Made by a program: the position numbers and the translations under genes
The notes under the pieces: model-generated
Seen by the model: the letters and a program-made list of their open reading frames with translations, nothing else
What the model was told of the DNA's origin: nothing
Databases searched by the model: none
Source: an uncultured Eubacteriaceae bacterium
Lineage (GTDB): Bacteria; Bacillota; Clostridia; Peptostreptococcales; Anaerovoracaceae
Direction: 5' to 3'
Assembly (NCBI GenBank): GCA_903789635.1
Contig: CAIFEY010000001.1
Location: 157,318 to 221,317 of the forward strand
Length of the DNA: 64,000 nt
Part shown: in pieces, positions 52,782 to 62,893 of the stretch
How positions within the stretch are numbered: the stretch's first letter is position 1
Layout: every line of letters begins with the position of its first letter

Positions 52782-53882
52782 ATGAAGGGAGTTATTTACC
52801 TGGAAGACGGAACGGTTTATAAAGGACGCGGATTCGGCTGGTGCGGAACCAAGGTCGGAGAGCTCGTGTTCAATACCGCGATGACAGGTTATCAGAAGAC
52901 GCTGACGGATCCGTCGTACAGCGAACAGATCATTACGATGACGTATCCTCTTATTGGAAATTACGGCATCAATGATACCGACTATGAATCGGATCGCATT
53001 TATGCATTCGGACTGGTCGCAAAGGACGTTTGCTTCCATCCATCGAACTGGAAATGCAAGATGACCATCGATGAGTGGCTGCAGCAGCAGAAAGTTCCTG
53101 GCGTGTATGAAGTGGATACACGTGAAATTACAATGAAAATCCGTGAGAAAGGAAGCATGAAGTGCGTGATCAGCACCGAAGGGCTTCCACTTTCACAATT
53201 GAAGGAAATGTGCGCAGAGACCGAACTGAAGACGGATCAGATGAAGCGTGCGGGAACCGATAAGGTAATCGAGTGGGAGGCGGATGACCCGCAGTTCCAC
53301 GTTGCTGTCATGGATCTCGGATGCAAGCGCAGCATTTTAAAAGAACTTCATAACAGAAATTGCAGTTTGACTATCTTTCCTTACGGGACCAAGGCAAAGA
53401 CGATTCTGGCGTCACATCCGGACGGCGTGTTCATCACGAACGGCCCTGGAGACCCGGAGTCTGCAGAAGAGGACATTATTGTCACGGAGAAGCTGATCAC
53501 GAACAGCAACTACGGTGAGCATCAGATGCCGATCATGGGAATCTGCATGGGCCACCAGCTGATCGCACTGGCATCCGGCGGTAAGACATACAAGCTGAAG
53601 TATGGACACCGCGGCGTAAACCACGGTGTTTTTGATAAGAAGACGGGAAGAAGCTACATTACCTCTCAGAATCACGGCTACGCGGTGGATTCCAACAGCG
53701 TCGTCCTGAAGGGGCTGGACATCACCCACCTGAACCTGAACGACGGTACGGTCGAAGGCATGCAGCACATCCGCAAGCCGGTATTCTCCGTCCAGTTCCA
53801 CCCGGAATCCAACCCGGGACCGAACGACACGGGATATCTGTTTGACCAGTTCATTGCACTGATGAAGGGAGGAACGCTGTAA
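52782..53882 (+). CDS. carA: Carbamoyl-phosphate synthase small subunit (glutaminase)
   Basis: 366 residues. CarA releases ammonia from glutamine and passes it to CarB. The N-terminal half is the CarA-specific domain (LEDGTVYKGRGFG, NTAMTGYQKTLTDPSY); the C-terminal class I amidotransferase has the nucleophile cysteine in IMGICMGHQLIALASGG and the His-x-Glu of FSVQFHPESNPGP. AAAGGAG precedes ATG 52782. The stop codon overlaps the carB start by one base. Divergence from argG suggests the arginine rather than pyrimidine form, though one enzyme may serve both. Confidence 0.97.
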   Translation: MKGVIYLEDGTVYKGRGFGWCGTKVGELVFNTAMTGYQKTLTDPSYSEQIITMTYPLIGNYGINDTDYESDRIYAFGLVAKDVCFHPSNWKCKMTIDEWLQQQKVPGVYEVDTREITMKIREKGSMKCVISTEGLPLSQLKEMCAETELKTDQMKRAGTDKVIEWEADDPQFHVAVMDLGCKRSILKELHNRNCSLTIFPYGTKAKTILASHPDGVFITNGPGDPESAEEDIIVTEKLITNSNYGEHQMPIMGICMGHQLIALASGGKTYKLKYGHRGVNHGVFDKKTGRSYITSQNHGYAVDSNSVVLKGLDITHLNLNDGTVEGMQHIRKPVFSVQFHPESNPGPNDTGYLFDQFIALMKGGTL

Positions 53883-56800
53883 TGCCTAAGGATTTCACAT
53901 TGAATAAAGTGATGATCATCGGTTCCGGTCCGATCGTAATCGGACAGGCAGCCGAGTTTGACTATGCCGGAACACAGGCCTGCAAGGCGATTTCTGAAGA
54001 GGGAATCGAGACGGTTCTGGTGAACTCCAACCCGGCGACGATCATGACCGACCACGGAATCGCGGATAAGGTCTACCTGGAGCCGATCACGGAGGAAGCG
54101 GTCGAGCAGATCATCTCCAAGGAGCGCCCGGACGGCATCCTCGCCGGATTCGGCGGCCAGACCGGCCTGAACATCGGCATGTCCCTGTATGAGAAGGGCG
54201 TGCTGGATAAGTACCACGTCAAGCTTCTCGGCGTAAACCGCGAGAGCATCTACAAGGCGGAGGACCGCGAGGCGTTCAAGACGCTGATGCAGGAGATCAA
54301 CGAGCCGATCCCGCCGAGCACGATCGCGACCAACGTGGAGGAGTGCCTGAACTTTGTCAACAAGATCGGATATCCGGTCATCATCCGCCCGGCATACACC
54401 TTGGGCGGAACCGGCGGTGGAATCGCGAACAACGAGGAAGAGCTGATCGAGCACTGCAAGATGGGAATCGAGAAGAGCGCCATCGGACAAGTTCTGGTCG
54501 AGAAATCCATCGCAGGATGGAAGGAGATCGAGCTCGAGGTCATCCGCGACGCCAAGGACAACTGCATCATCATCTGCTCCATGGAGAACCTGGACCCGGT
54601 CGGCATTCACACCGGAGACAGCATCGTCGTCGCGCCGACACAGACGCTGGACGACTGCCAGTACCAGATGCTGCGTGACGCGTCCCTGAAGATCATCAGA
54701 GCGCTTCACATCGAGGGCGGATGCAACGTCCAGCTGGCACTGAACCCGGATAAGGACGAGTACGCGGTCATCGAGGTCAACCCTCGTGTTAGCCGTTCGT
54801 CCGCGCTGGCGTCCAAGGCGGCGGGCTACCCGATCGCCAAGATTGCGGCAAAGATCGCCATCGGCTACACACTGGACGAGCTGCAGAACTACGTCACCAA
54901 GGAGTCGAGCGCCTGCTTTGAGCCTACGCTGGACTACTGCGTCGTGAAGTTCCCGAAGTGGCCGTTCAATAAGTTCAGAACGGCATCCAGAAAGCTCGGC
55001 ACACAGATGAAGGCGACCGGAGAGATCATGGCGATCGACCGCAACTTCGAATCCGCACTGATGAAGGGAATCGCTTCCCTGGAGATCGAAGGAAACGGAC
55101 TCCGCGTGCCTTACGTCACCAACCTGGACAACGACCGCCTGATGGCAAAGATGCGCGTCGGCGACGACGAGCGTATCTTCTGCATCGCAGAGGCGTTCAG
55201 AAGGGGAATCGCGGACGTCGAGAGCATCCATGAGGAGACTAAGATCGACCGCTGGTTCCTGTATAAGATCTACGGCATCATCGAGATGGAGAGACGCCTC
55301 CAGAGCGAGGAGATCACGCCGGAGATCATCTACGAGGCGGAGAGCCACGGCTTCACTGACGACGACATCCTGGACCTGACGCACATGTCCAGAGAGGTCC
55401 TGCAGGACATCCGTCTCTACCACGACATGTACCCGGTATACAAGATCGTAGATACCTGCGCCGGCGAGTTCGAGGCGGCGACGCCGTACTACTACCAGAG
55501 CTACGGCGGGGAGAACGAGAGCGTTCGCTCCGATAATGAGAAGATCCTGGTCGTCGGCTCCGGCCCGATCAGAATCGGACAGGGAATCGAGTTCGACTAC
55601 TGCTGCGTACAGGGTGTCTGGGCGCTGAAGGAGCTGGGCTACGAGTCCATCATCATCAACAACAACCCGGAGACCGTCAGCACGGACTTCGATACCTCTG
55701 ACAAGCTGTACTTTGACCCGCTCCACACCGACGACGTCATGAACGTCATCAAGCAGGAGCACCCGGAAGGCGTCATCCTGCAGTTCGGCGGACAGACGTC
55801 CCTGAACCTGGCGGAGAAGCTTTCTGCGCGAGGCATCAACATCCTGGGAACCAAGAACAAGTACATCGACCTGGCCGAGGACCGTGAGAAGTTCCACGCG
55901 CTGATGGACGAGCTGAACATCGTCACGCCTAAGGGCTGTGCCGTCCGCACGCATGAAGAGGCAGAGGCCGCGGTTAAGGAACTCGGATACCCACTCGTGG
56001 TACGCCCTTCGTTCGTCATCGGCGGCCGCGCAATGCAGGTTGTATACAACGACGACGAGCTGGACACCTACCTGAAGGAAGCCGTCCGCATGTCGCACGA
56101 GCACCCGGTACTGATCGACCAGTACATCGAGGGCAAGGAGATGGACGTCGACTGCATCGCAGATGGAGACGACATCCTGATCCCGGGCATCATGGAGCAC
56201 TTTGAGCGCACCGGCGTGCACTCCGGAGACAGCTGCACGTCCTACCCGCCGTATGATTTCCCGCAGGAGGTCATCGACTCCCTGCTTGAGCACACGCAGA
56301 AGATCGCCAAGGCCCTGCACGTCGTCGGACTCATGAACGTCCAGTACGCGTGGGACGGAAAGACGATCTACGTCATCGAGGTCAACCCGCGTGCGTCCCG
56401 TACCGTTCCGATCCTGAGCAAGGTCACCAAGGTGCCGATGGTCAGAATCGCCGTCGCCGTCATGACCGGCCAGAAGCTGAAGGACATGGAGTACGGCACG
56501 GGCCTGTATCCGGACAAAGACTACTTTGCCGTCAAGGTACCGGTATTCTCGGATTCCAAGCTGACGGATGTCGACGTTGCGGTCGGACCGGAGATGAAGT
56601 CCACGGGAGAGGTCCTGGGCATCGATCCGGACCTGGACAAGGCGATCTACAAGGGATTTATCGCCGCAGGCGGAAAGATCCCGACGGAGGGCGGCGTATT
56701 CGTCTCCCTGCGCGACCACGACAAGAACGAGGAGAGCGCACAGATCGTCAAGAAGTACCAGGATCTGGGCTTCAAGATCTATGCGTCCAAGGGAACCGGA

Positions 56801-57058
56801 AAATTCCTCCGCGAGTACGGTGTGGAGAACGAGTTCATGGCGTTTGAAGAGGTCGAGAAGAAGATCGAGGACGGCATCGAGGTCGTGATTAACACGCCTA
56901 AGGCGATGAACAAGCTGGGAACGGACACATTCCCGCTGCGCCGTGCGGCGATCGAGCACAACCTCCCGGTACTGACGTGCATGGACACCGCGCACATCTT
57001 TACCCGTGCGATCGAACTGAAACAGAAGAACACGCACCTGGAATACAATCCACTGTAA
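53882..57058 (+). CDS. carB: Carbamoyl-phosphate synthase large subunit
   Basis: 1058 residues. CarB makes carbamoyl phosphate from bicarbonate, ammonia and two ATP. Two homologous ATP-grasp halves are visible, beginning MIIGSGPIVIGQAAEFDYAG and VVGSGPIRIGQGIEFDYC, each with its own lysine and EVNPR metal segments (VIEVNPRVSRSSALASKA; VIEVNPRASRTVPILSKV). An oligomerisation part joins them and a C-terminal allosteric MGS-like domain (about 930-1058) follows. The length is normal. A terminator follows at 57076. Confidence 0.98.
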   Translation: MPKDFTLNKVMIIGSGPIVIGQAAEFDYAGTQACKAISEEGIETVLVNSNPATIMTDHGIADKVYLEPITEEAVEQIISKERPDGILAGFGGQTGLNIGMSLYEKGVLDKYHVKLLGVNRESIYKAEDREAFKTLMQEINEPIPPSTIATNVEECLNFVNKIGYPVIIRPAYTLGGTGGGIANNEEELIEHCKMGIEKSAIGQVLVEKSIAGWKEIELEVIRDAKDNCIIICSMENLDPVGIHTGDSIVVAPTQTLDDCQYQMLRDASLKIIRALHIEGGCNVQLALNPDKDEYAVIEVNPRVSRSSALASKAAGYPIAKIAAKIAIGYTLDELQNYVTKESSACFEPTLDYCVVKFPKWPFNKFRTASRKLGTQMKATGEIMAIDRNFESALMKGIASLEIEGNGLRVPYVTNLDNDRLMAKMRVGDDERIFCIAEAFRRGIADVESIHEETKIDRWFLYKIYGIIEMERRLQSEEITPEIIYEAESHGFTDDDILDLTHMSREVLQDIRLYHDMYPVYKIVDTCAGEFEAATPYYYQSYGGENESVRSDNEKILVVGSGPIRIGQGIEFDYCCVQGVWALKELGYESIIINNNPETVSTDFDTSDKLYFDPLHTDDVMNVIKQEHPEGVILQFGGQTSLNLAEKLSARGINILGTKNKYIDLAEDREKFHALMDELNIVTPKGCAVRTHEEAEAAVKELGYPLVVRPSFVIGGRAMQVVYNDDELDTYLKEAVRMSHEHPVLIDQYIEGKEMDVDCIADGDDILIPGIMEHFERTGVHSGDSCTSYPPYDFPQEVIDSLLEHTQKIAKALHVVGLMNVQYAWDGKTIYVIEVNPRASRTVPILSKVTKVPMVRIAVAVMTGQKLKDMEYGTGLYPDKDYFAVKVPVFSDSKLTDVDVAVGPEMKSTGEVLGIDPDLDKAIYKGFIAAGGKIPTEGGVFVSLRDHDKNEESAQIVKKYQDLGFKIYASKGTGKFLREYGVENEFMAFEEVEKKIEDGIEVVINTPKAMNKLGTDTFPLRRAAIEHNLPVLTCMDTAHIFTRAIELKQKNTHLEYNPL

Positions 57059-57075
57059 CGGCGGTGCGGAACCTG

Positions 57076-57111
57076 GGGCAGGCGTCACTTCACGCCTGCC
57101 CTGTTTATTTT
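57076..57111 (+). terminator. Terminator after carB
   Basis: Perfect 10-bp stem GGGCAGGCGT/ACGCCTGCCC, 6-nt loop, then TGTTTATTTT. Confidence 0.9.
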
Positions 57112-57269
57112 GCTTTCGGTTATAATGGATTCTGCCGGGGTAACAGATATTGTCGGCTGGTATCGTCTATTGCCGATCTTACAGAATGTATATTAATTAA
57201 TAAATGACTTTATAATTTATAACAACGGAGAGCTTTGGAATATAGAGAGCTTTAGAATAACGGAGTGGA

Positions 57270-59546
57270 ATGAGGAATAGTATGAACAGTAAACACGGGC
57301 TTTGCGAGCTTCTGGTTCCCGCCGGGGGCGAGCAGGCGTTCCTGGCCGCGGTCGAGAACGGCGCGGATGCCGTCTACGTCGGCGGAAGCGCGTTCAACGC
57401 GAGGGCCGGGGCACAGAATTTTAACCACGAGCAGCTGAGGGAGGCGGTCGCGTACGCGCACCAGAGGGGCGTGCGCGTCCACGTAACGATGAACATCCTC
57501 CTGACGGACGACGAGCTCGAGCCGGCGCTGCGCGAGGCGGAGTACTATTATGAGATCGGCGTCGACGCGCTGATCGTCCAGGACCTCGGGCTGGCAGACC
57601 TGATCCACAGGGCGATGCCGGACTTTCCGCTGCACCTGTCCACCCAGGCGACCGCGTACGACCTGCGCTGCGTGCAGGAGGCGGAGAAACTGGGCTTCCG
57701 CAGGGCGGTCCTGTCGAGGGAGCTGAGCTTGGGCGAGATCGCGGAGATCCGGAGGAATACCGGCTTAGAGCTAGAGATGTTCATCCACGGCGCGCTCTGC
57801 ATCTGCTATTCCGGGCAGTGCCAGATGAGCCGGTACTTCGGCGGAAGGGGCGGGAACCGCGGGGCGTGCGCGCAGCCGTGCCGCCTCCCGTACACCGTGA
57901 CAGACGAGGCGAACCGAAAGGTGCCGGCAGGGCGTCATCCGCTGAGCCCGCGTGACCTTTGTCTGCTGGACGACCTCGGGGACCTGATCCACGCAGGCGT
58001 CGACTCGTTCAAGATCGAGGGGCGCATGAAGTCGCCGGAGTATGTGGCCGTCGCGACCTCGATTTACCGGAAGTACATCGACCTCTATCTCGAGAACGGC
58101 GGGTACACGGTGAGCGAGGAGGACCGCGAGGCGCTGCGGCAGATTTTCAACCGCGGCGACTTCACCGAGGGGTACCTGCACGGCTATCCGGGGAAGAAGC
58201 TGATGTGCAGCGGGCTGCCGAAGCACCAGGGCATCCCGGTCGGAACCGTCAACAGCAGGGTCAACCAGATTCTGCTGGATGTGCGGCTGGATCGTGAATT
58301 GCAGATAGGCGATGGGATTGAAATTCACAACCCGGAGCTGACCGGCGGCCTCGTGACGTATAAGAAGGAGATGAAGGGCGGGCTGACCCGGATCGGCGAC
58401 TTCAAGGGCGACGTCAGGCGCGGTGACCAGATCTTCCGGACGTCATCTAAAATTCAGCTCGACGCGGCGAGGAAGACGTTCCGCGAAGTAAGCTTCACGG
58501 AGGGCAAGTTCCGCCGCAAGCTTCCGATCGCGATGTCGCTGACAGAGGATGGTGACAGGCTGGTTTTGACGGCGGGAACCGCGGGTGAGCCGATGGAGGG
58601 CGATTACGACCGGATGATCACGGCGGGCGTCCGTCGCGAGGCGGGCCCGTTCCCGGAGTCGGAGGAGCACGCGGCGAGCATGGAGCGCATCGACACGGCC
58701 CTCCGGAAGACCGGCGGCACGCCGTTTTCCGTGCAGTCCCTCGAGCTTCCGGAGCAGATTCACCTGCACGTGAAGATGTCCGAGCTGAACGCGCTGCGCC
58801 GCGAGGTGTTCCGCGCGCTTTCCGACGAGCTGGCAGCAGGGAGGACAAAGCCGGAGGCTCAGGGAAGCACCTCCCCTGCCGCCCCGGTCCCGATGGCAGG
58901 CGCCCCGGAGGCGCCGGAATTCCTGCTCGCGGACCACACCGAGGTGTATTTTTATTCCTGGGAGTCGTTCCAGCTGTATACATCGAAGGAGCCGGGGCAG
59001 GTCGCACTGCTCCCGCTGATGGAGCTGGAGAGCCATTACGATGAGCTTGATGAGGCGCTCGCGTACACCGGGTTCGCCCACGTCGTCCCGTGGATCTCCA
59101 ACGTCGCGAAGGGGAAGGAGGCCGCCTGGATCGAGGCGAATCTTTCTAAGGTCGAGGCGCACTGGAAGGAGACCGGTGTATACATCGGCAGCCTGAGCTG
59201 GTTCGACCCGCTGATCTCCCGCGGCATCCCGGTCTACGCCGACTACGGACTGAACCTGTACAACCGCAGGACCGGCAGCGTGCTGGAATCCCTCGGCGCG
59301 GCGTACTGCATGCCGTCTCTGGAGGAGGCGGAGCACGCGCAGGGCGCTTTCCCGCTGATGACGACGCAGTACCGGCCGGACGGCGATATGCTGATCTCCA
59401 GGAAGAAGGACAGGCTGCGCCTGTGGAAGCCGGAGTACGGCGAGCAGACCTGGATTCTGCCGCAGGACGCGCAGGTCAGCCCGGCGCATGTGCCGGTGTT
59501 CGACACCGGGAAGGGAAAGATAAAGAGAATTTATATACAGCCATAA
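57270..59546 (+). CDS. U32 family peptidase with C-terminal extension
   Basis: 758 residues. The N-terminal U32 barrel starts CELLVPAGGEQAFLAAVENG and contains DALIVQDLGL, the cysteine segment EMFIHGALCICYSGQCQMS, and SFKIEGRMKSPEYVA, typical of the YhbU/RlhA-like group. Related proteins act in collagen-like peptide breakdown or in 23S rRNA/tRNA hydroxylation, so the name peptidase is tentative. The C-terminal 350 residues match the extra domain of long U32 proteins. ATG 57282 is an equally good start. It stands alone. Confidence 0.88.
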   Translation: MRNSMNSKHGLCELLVPAGGEQAFLAAVENGADAVYVGGSAFNARAGAQNFNHEQLREAVAYAHQRGVRVHVTMNILLTDDELEPALREAEYYYEIGVDALIVQDLGLADLIHRAMPDFPLHLSTQATAYDLRCVQEAEKLGFRRAVLSRELSLGEIAEIRRNTGLELEMFIHGALCICYSGQCQMSRYFGGRGGNRGACAQPCRLPYTVTDEANRKVPAGRHPLSPRDLCLLDDLGDLIHAGVDSFKIEGRMKSPEYVAVATSIYRKYIDLYLENGGYTVSEEDREALRQIFNRGDFTEGYLHGYPGKKLMCSGLPKHQGIPVGTVNSRVNQILLDVRLDRELQIGDGIEIHNPELTGGLVTYKKEMKGGLTRIGDFKGDVRRGDQIFRTSSKIQLDAARKTFREVSFTEGKFRRKLPIAMSLTEDGDRLVLTAGTAGEPMEGDYDRMITAGVRREAGPFPESEEHAASMERIDTALRKTGGTPFSVQSLELPEQIHLHVKMSELNALRREVFRALSDELAAGRTKPEAQGSTSPAAPVPMAGAPEAPEFLLADHTEVYFYSWESFQLYTSKEPGQVALLPLMELESHYDELDEALAYTGFAHVVPWISNVAKGKEAAWIEANLSKVEAHWKETGVYIGSLSWFDPLISRGIPVYADYGLNLYNRRTGSVLESLGAAYCMPSLEEAEHAQGAFPLMTTQYRPDGDMLISRKKDRLRLWKPEYGEQTWILPQDAQVSPAHVPVFDTGKGKIKRIYIQP

Positions 59547-59649
59547 AGTGGTGTGCGGGGCAGGTGGATTTTGCCCATGGGAAACGGACGGAAAATTGCC
59601 GGGCCGTTGCATAAAGTTCAAAAAATGTGAATAAAGTTCTAAAAATCCA

Positions 59650-59678
59650 TTGACAAGGGACGCGTATGATGGTAAATT
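59650..59678 (+). promoter_or_regulatory. Promoter of the amino acid ABC transporter operon
   Basis: TTGACA (59650-59655, consensus), 17-nt spacer, TAAATT (59673-59678). A second TATAAT lies at 59685-59690. Confidence 0.65.
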
Positions 59679-59748
59679 TATGCATATAATTTAATAAGTT
59701 TTCATTCATGCAATGTTTTTTACGTGTAAGTGGAAAGGAAGTATTCAC

Positions 59749-60552
59749 ATGAAAAAGAATCTGGCAATGAAGCTTGCCGTTCTGGGACTCTGCGTCGTGA
59801 CAGCATTCGCGTTCACCGCATGCGGAAGCTCCAGCAGCTCCAAGAAAACAACTAAGACGTACACCGTAGTCACCGAGCCGACGTTCCCGCCGTACGACAC
59901 GACGGATAAGGACGGAAACCTGGATGGCTTCGATATGGATATGGTCAAGGCGATCGCGAAGGACCAGGGATTCAAGGTTAAGTTCAAGTCCATGGAATTC
60001 CAGTCTCTGATCCCGGCAATTCAGGCTGGAAATGCGGACATCATCGCAGCCGGCATGAACGTCGACAAGGAGCGTTCCAAGAAGGTAGACTTCACCAATA
60101 CATACAGTGACTCCGGACTGGTCGTCATGGTCAAGAAGGACAACACGACAATCAAGGGCGTTGACAGCCTGACATCCACGATGAAGGTCGCAAGCCAGAC
60201 CGGAACCTCCGGAGCAACGGAGTGCAAGGACCTGCAGAAGGAAGGCAAGATCAGCGAGGCAGTCATCCTGGACGGATTCGACACCTGCATCATGCAGTTG
60301 CAGAACGGCGACGTCAACGCAGTCATCATCGACAAGCCGGTAGCCCAGAACTACATTCAGAAGCACAGCGGCAAGTTCAAGATCGTCGGCAAGACCATGG
60401 ACGCCGAGAGCTACGCAATGGCAGTCAAGAAGGGCAACACCGCACTGAAGAAGCAGCTGAATCAGGGACTCAAGAACATCATCAAGGATGGAACGTTCCA
60501 GAAGCTCTGCGACAAGTGGGGAATCGGCAACAAGTTCGCATCCACGAACTAA
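59749..60552 (+). CDS. Polar amino acid ABC transporter, substrate-binding lipoprotein
   Basis: 267 residues. A signal sequence with lipobox FTAC anchors the protein at Cys25, followed by a Ser/Lys linker. The family 3 solute-binding fold is clear: VVTEPTFPPYDTTDKDGNLDGFD, given as EPTFPPYDTTDKDGNLDGFD, then AGNADIIAAGMNVDKER and VASQTGTSGATE. It binds a polar amino acid such as glutamine, arginine or cystine outside the membrane and hands it to the permease encoded next. GGAAAGGAAG precedes ATG 59749; the frame is open further upstream. Confidence 0.93.
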   Translation: MKKNLAMKLAVLGLCVVTAFAFTACGSSSSSKKTTKTYTVVTEPTFPPYDTTDKDGNLDGFDMDMVKAIAKDQGFKVKFKSMEFQSLIPAIQAGNADIIAAGMNVDKERSKKVDFTNTYSDSGLVVMVKKDNTTIKGVDSLTSTMKVASQTGTSGATECKDLQKEGKISEAVILDGFDTCIMQLQNGDVNAVIIDKPVAQNYIQKHSGKFKIVGKTMDAESYAMAVKKGNTALKKQLNQGLKNIIKDGTFQKLCDKWGIGNKFASTN

Positions 60553-60612
60553 GCCTGTAAATTGGGAAACAATATAAGATAACAGATTCGAGAGCAGAAC
60601 GAATCATGGTTG

Positions 60613-60653
60613 ATCGAAGCGGGGGAGGAAGGTCTTCTCTGCTTCGATTTTCT
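60613..60653 (+). terminator. Terminator or attenuator between binding protein and permease genes
   Basis: ATCGAAGC (60613-60620) pairs with GCTTCGAT (60641-60648), with partial pairing inside and TTTCT after. Partial read-through would give more binding protein than permease, as is common in such operons. Confidence 0.65.
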
Positions 60654-60789
60654 GCGTGAATGCGCGGGAGTGCGGATGCGCGGCCGTCTGCGTGTGCAGG
60701 GACAAAGTAAGAGCCTGCGCGGAAGAAGGACGTGTCTGATGCTCAGTCTGCGAAAATGTGTGTAACAGAAATGGATGTAAGGAGATACT

Positions 60790-61458
60790 ATGTTTTTCAG
60801 TAAACTGTGGGAAGGCTTCGCGACGGCGTTTCGCGGGGTGCCAACGACAATGGGGGTCAGCGCGGTCGCCGTACTGATCGGGCTGGTTCTGGGACTGATT
60901 CTGGCGCTGATGCGCCTTTCTAAATTGAAGGTCCTGCGCGGACTCGCTACATTGTACATCGATATTGTCAGAGGAACGCCGCTCCTGGTACAGGCCCTGA
61001 TCGCCGCATACGGAATCCCGGTCCTGATCCAGAGCATGGGCATCGACTGGAGATGGCCGCACCTGGTCATCCCGGCTCTGATGTGCTGCGGACTCAACAG
61101 TGCCGCGTACATGGCCGAGATCGTCCGAGGCGGACTGACCGCGGTCGACAAGGGCCAGATGGAGGCCGCACAGTGTCTCGGCATGACGCACCGCCAGGCG
61201 ATGCGCCTGATCATCATCCCGCAGGCCATGCGCCTGATCCTCCCGCCGCTGGGCAACGAGTTCGTCACCATGATCAAGGAGACGGCAGTCCTGTCCGTAG
61301 CCGGCGTCACGGAGATCACGCGCGAGGGAACGCTTTTGTCCGCGAGAACGTTCGACTTCTTCACGGCATACGTCGGCGTAGCGCTCGTATACCTGCTGTT
61401 CACGATTTCCATTTCCAAACTCATCCTCTATATGGAGAGAAGACTGAAGACGGATTAA
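60790..61458 (+). CDS. Polar amino acid ABC transporter, permease
   Basis: 222 residues, about five membrane helices. The HisM/GlnP-type loop with the EAA motif is visible: GQMEAAQCLGMTHRQAMRLI followed by IIPQAMRLILPPLGNEF. It forms the membrane channel, probably as a homodimer since only one permease gene is present. A weak AAGGAGATACT precedes ATG 60790. It is the second gene of the transporter operon. Confidence 0.93.
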   Translation: MFFSKLWEGFATAFRGVPTTMGVSAVAVLIGLVLGLILALMRLSKLKVLRGLATLYIDIVRGTPLLVQALIAAYGIPVLIQSMGIDWRWPHLVIPALMCCGLNSAAYMAEIVRGGLTAVDKGQMEAAQCLGMTHRQAMRLIIIPQAMRLILPPLGNEFVTMIKETAVLSVAGVTEITREGTLLSARTFDFFTAYVGVALVYLLFTISISKLILYMERRLKTD

Positions 61459-61522
61459 TCGGGTTCGTTTGTGACAAAGAAAACACACACAGGGAAATAC
61501 GACAGAAAGGGAGTCTGCTGAC

Positions 61523-62236
61523 ATGCTGGAAATCAAGAATCTGAAAAAATCATACGGAGACCTGGAGGTCCTGAAGGGCATCGATCAGGTCATAGACGAT
61601 AAAGAGGTGCTCTGCATCATCGGACCGTCCGGAGGCGGTAAATCGACGCTCCTGCGCTGCCTCAACCACCTTGAGGAGCCGACGGAGGGCGAGATCTATA
61701 TCGACGGGGAGCTGATCTGCGAGAGCAACCTGATCAAGGTCCGCGAGCGCATGGGAATGGTGTTCCAGAGCTTCAACCTGTTCCCGCACATGAGTGTGCT
61801 GGAGAACGTGACCGTCGGCCCGATCCACGTGAAGGGCAAGTCCAAGGAAGCGGCCGAGGCGCACGCTAAGGAGATCCTGGGCCTGGTCGGCCTGTCCGAC
61901 AAGATCGACGCCAAGCCGCGTTCGCTCTCCGGCGGACAGCAGCAGCGTGTGGCGATCGCCCGCGCACTCGCGATGGACCCGGAGGTCATGCTGTTCGACG
62001 AGCCGACGTCCGCGCTCGACCCGGAGATGGTCGGAGAGGTGCTGGACGTCATGAAGAAACTGGCCTCGGAAGGCATGACGATGGTCGTCGTGACGCACGA
62101 GATGGGCTTCGCCAAAGAAGTCGCCGACAAGGTCATCTTCATCGACCAGGGCGTCATCGCCGAGGAGGGAACGCCGGAGCAGATCTTCGACCACCCGCAG
62201 AACGAGAGGACGCGCAACTTCGTCAGCGCGATCTAG
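61523..62236 (+). CDS. Polar amino acid ABC transporter, ATPase (GlnQ type)
   Basis: 237 residues. Walker A is GPSGGGKST (34-42), the Q-loop [18 protein letters not shown], the signature [16 protein letters not shown], and Walker [15 protein letters not shown], followed by the H-loop VVTHEMGFA. It drives uptake by the upstream binding protein and permease. AAAGGGAG precedes ATG 61523. It ends the operon. Confidence 0.95.
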   Translation: MLEIKNLKKSYGDLEVLKGIDQVIDDKEVLCIIGPSGGGKSTLLRCLNHLEEPTEGEIYIDGELICESNLIKVRERMGMVFQSFNLFPHMSVLENVTVGPIHVKGKSKEAAEAHAKEILGLVGLSDKIDAKPRSLSGGQQQRVAIARALAMDPEVMLFDEPTSALDPEMVGEVLDVMKKLASEGMTMVVVTHEMGFAKEVADKVIFIDQGVIAEEGTPEQIFDHPQNERTRNFVSAI

Positions 62237-62634
62237 TTCTCCTGTTATCGCAATCCATTCGGTTTCACACCCGCGGCTGCGTGGACATCCACGTTTTCGC
62301 GGCAAAAAACAGACCGCACATCAGAACATCAGGGGCTGCCGGCCTGCGTTAAGCGCAGAGTCCGCTGCGGCCTTTTTTTTATTTATTCCGTGAACTTAAT
62401 CGAAATGTGCGTATTACCTGCAAAACGCACGCGCGCCCTGCGCCCGTAAATCTCGTCCGGGCGCTGCCCCGCGCCTGCCGACTGGCGCTTCCGTACATCA
62501 AAAACGCCCCGAAGCCTTGCAGTCACCGGGATACGTATCCCGCGCAGGATGGGCCTTACAGGGCATATAATGCGGCCTCCGCGCCTTCAACCCAATTCAG
62601 GCAAAAAAGAAATCAAAAAAAGTCAAAAACAGTG
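62237..62634. other. Intergenic stretch before the rRNA promoter
   Basis: Holds a terminator-like hairpin (about 62331-62372, inner CTGCG-TTAAG-CGCAG) followed by eight T residues, ending the transporter operon. The next 200 bases show no gene. The A-rich tract at 62,600-62,630 just before the rRNA promoter looks like an UP element. Confidence 0.6.
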
Positions 62635-62663
62635 TTGACAAAGTTGCCTCCCGGGCGTAAGAT
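62635..62663 (+). promoter_or_regulatory. rRNA operon promoter
   Basis: Consensus TTGACA (62635-62640), 17-nt spacer, TAAGAT (62658-62663), preceded by an A-rich UP-like tract. About 220 nt of leader follow, including GAAAACTGCATAG, similar to clostridial rRNA leader sequence. Confidence 0.8.
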
Positions 62664-62893
62664 ATAGAAGTTCGCTCGAGAGAGCGGGCACGAACATAGA
62701 AAACTGCATAGACAGGAAATGTAAGTCAAGACAAAATTTGCAGAAGCGAAAGCGACTGCAAGAACCATGAAGTGGTTCACGACAATTTCCAAAAGAAAAC
62801 AGTAATTTTCGCAGAACGAAAAGACGAAGTCGGCGTTCTGAGGAATGGACGAATTCTTAGGATGATAAAGCAGAGATGCTTTAACATACAATT

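Noticed and set aside
53678..57088. 1136-codon open frame on the minus strand over carB
   Set aside because: It is an antisense shadow caused by strong third-position GC bias in carB; the plus-strand protein is a complete CarB.
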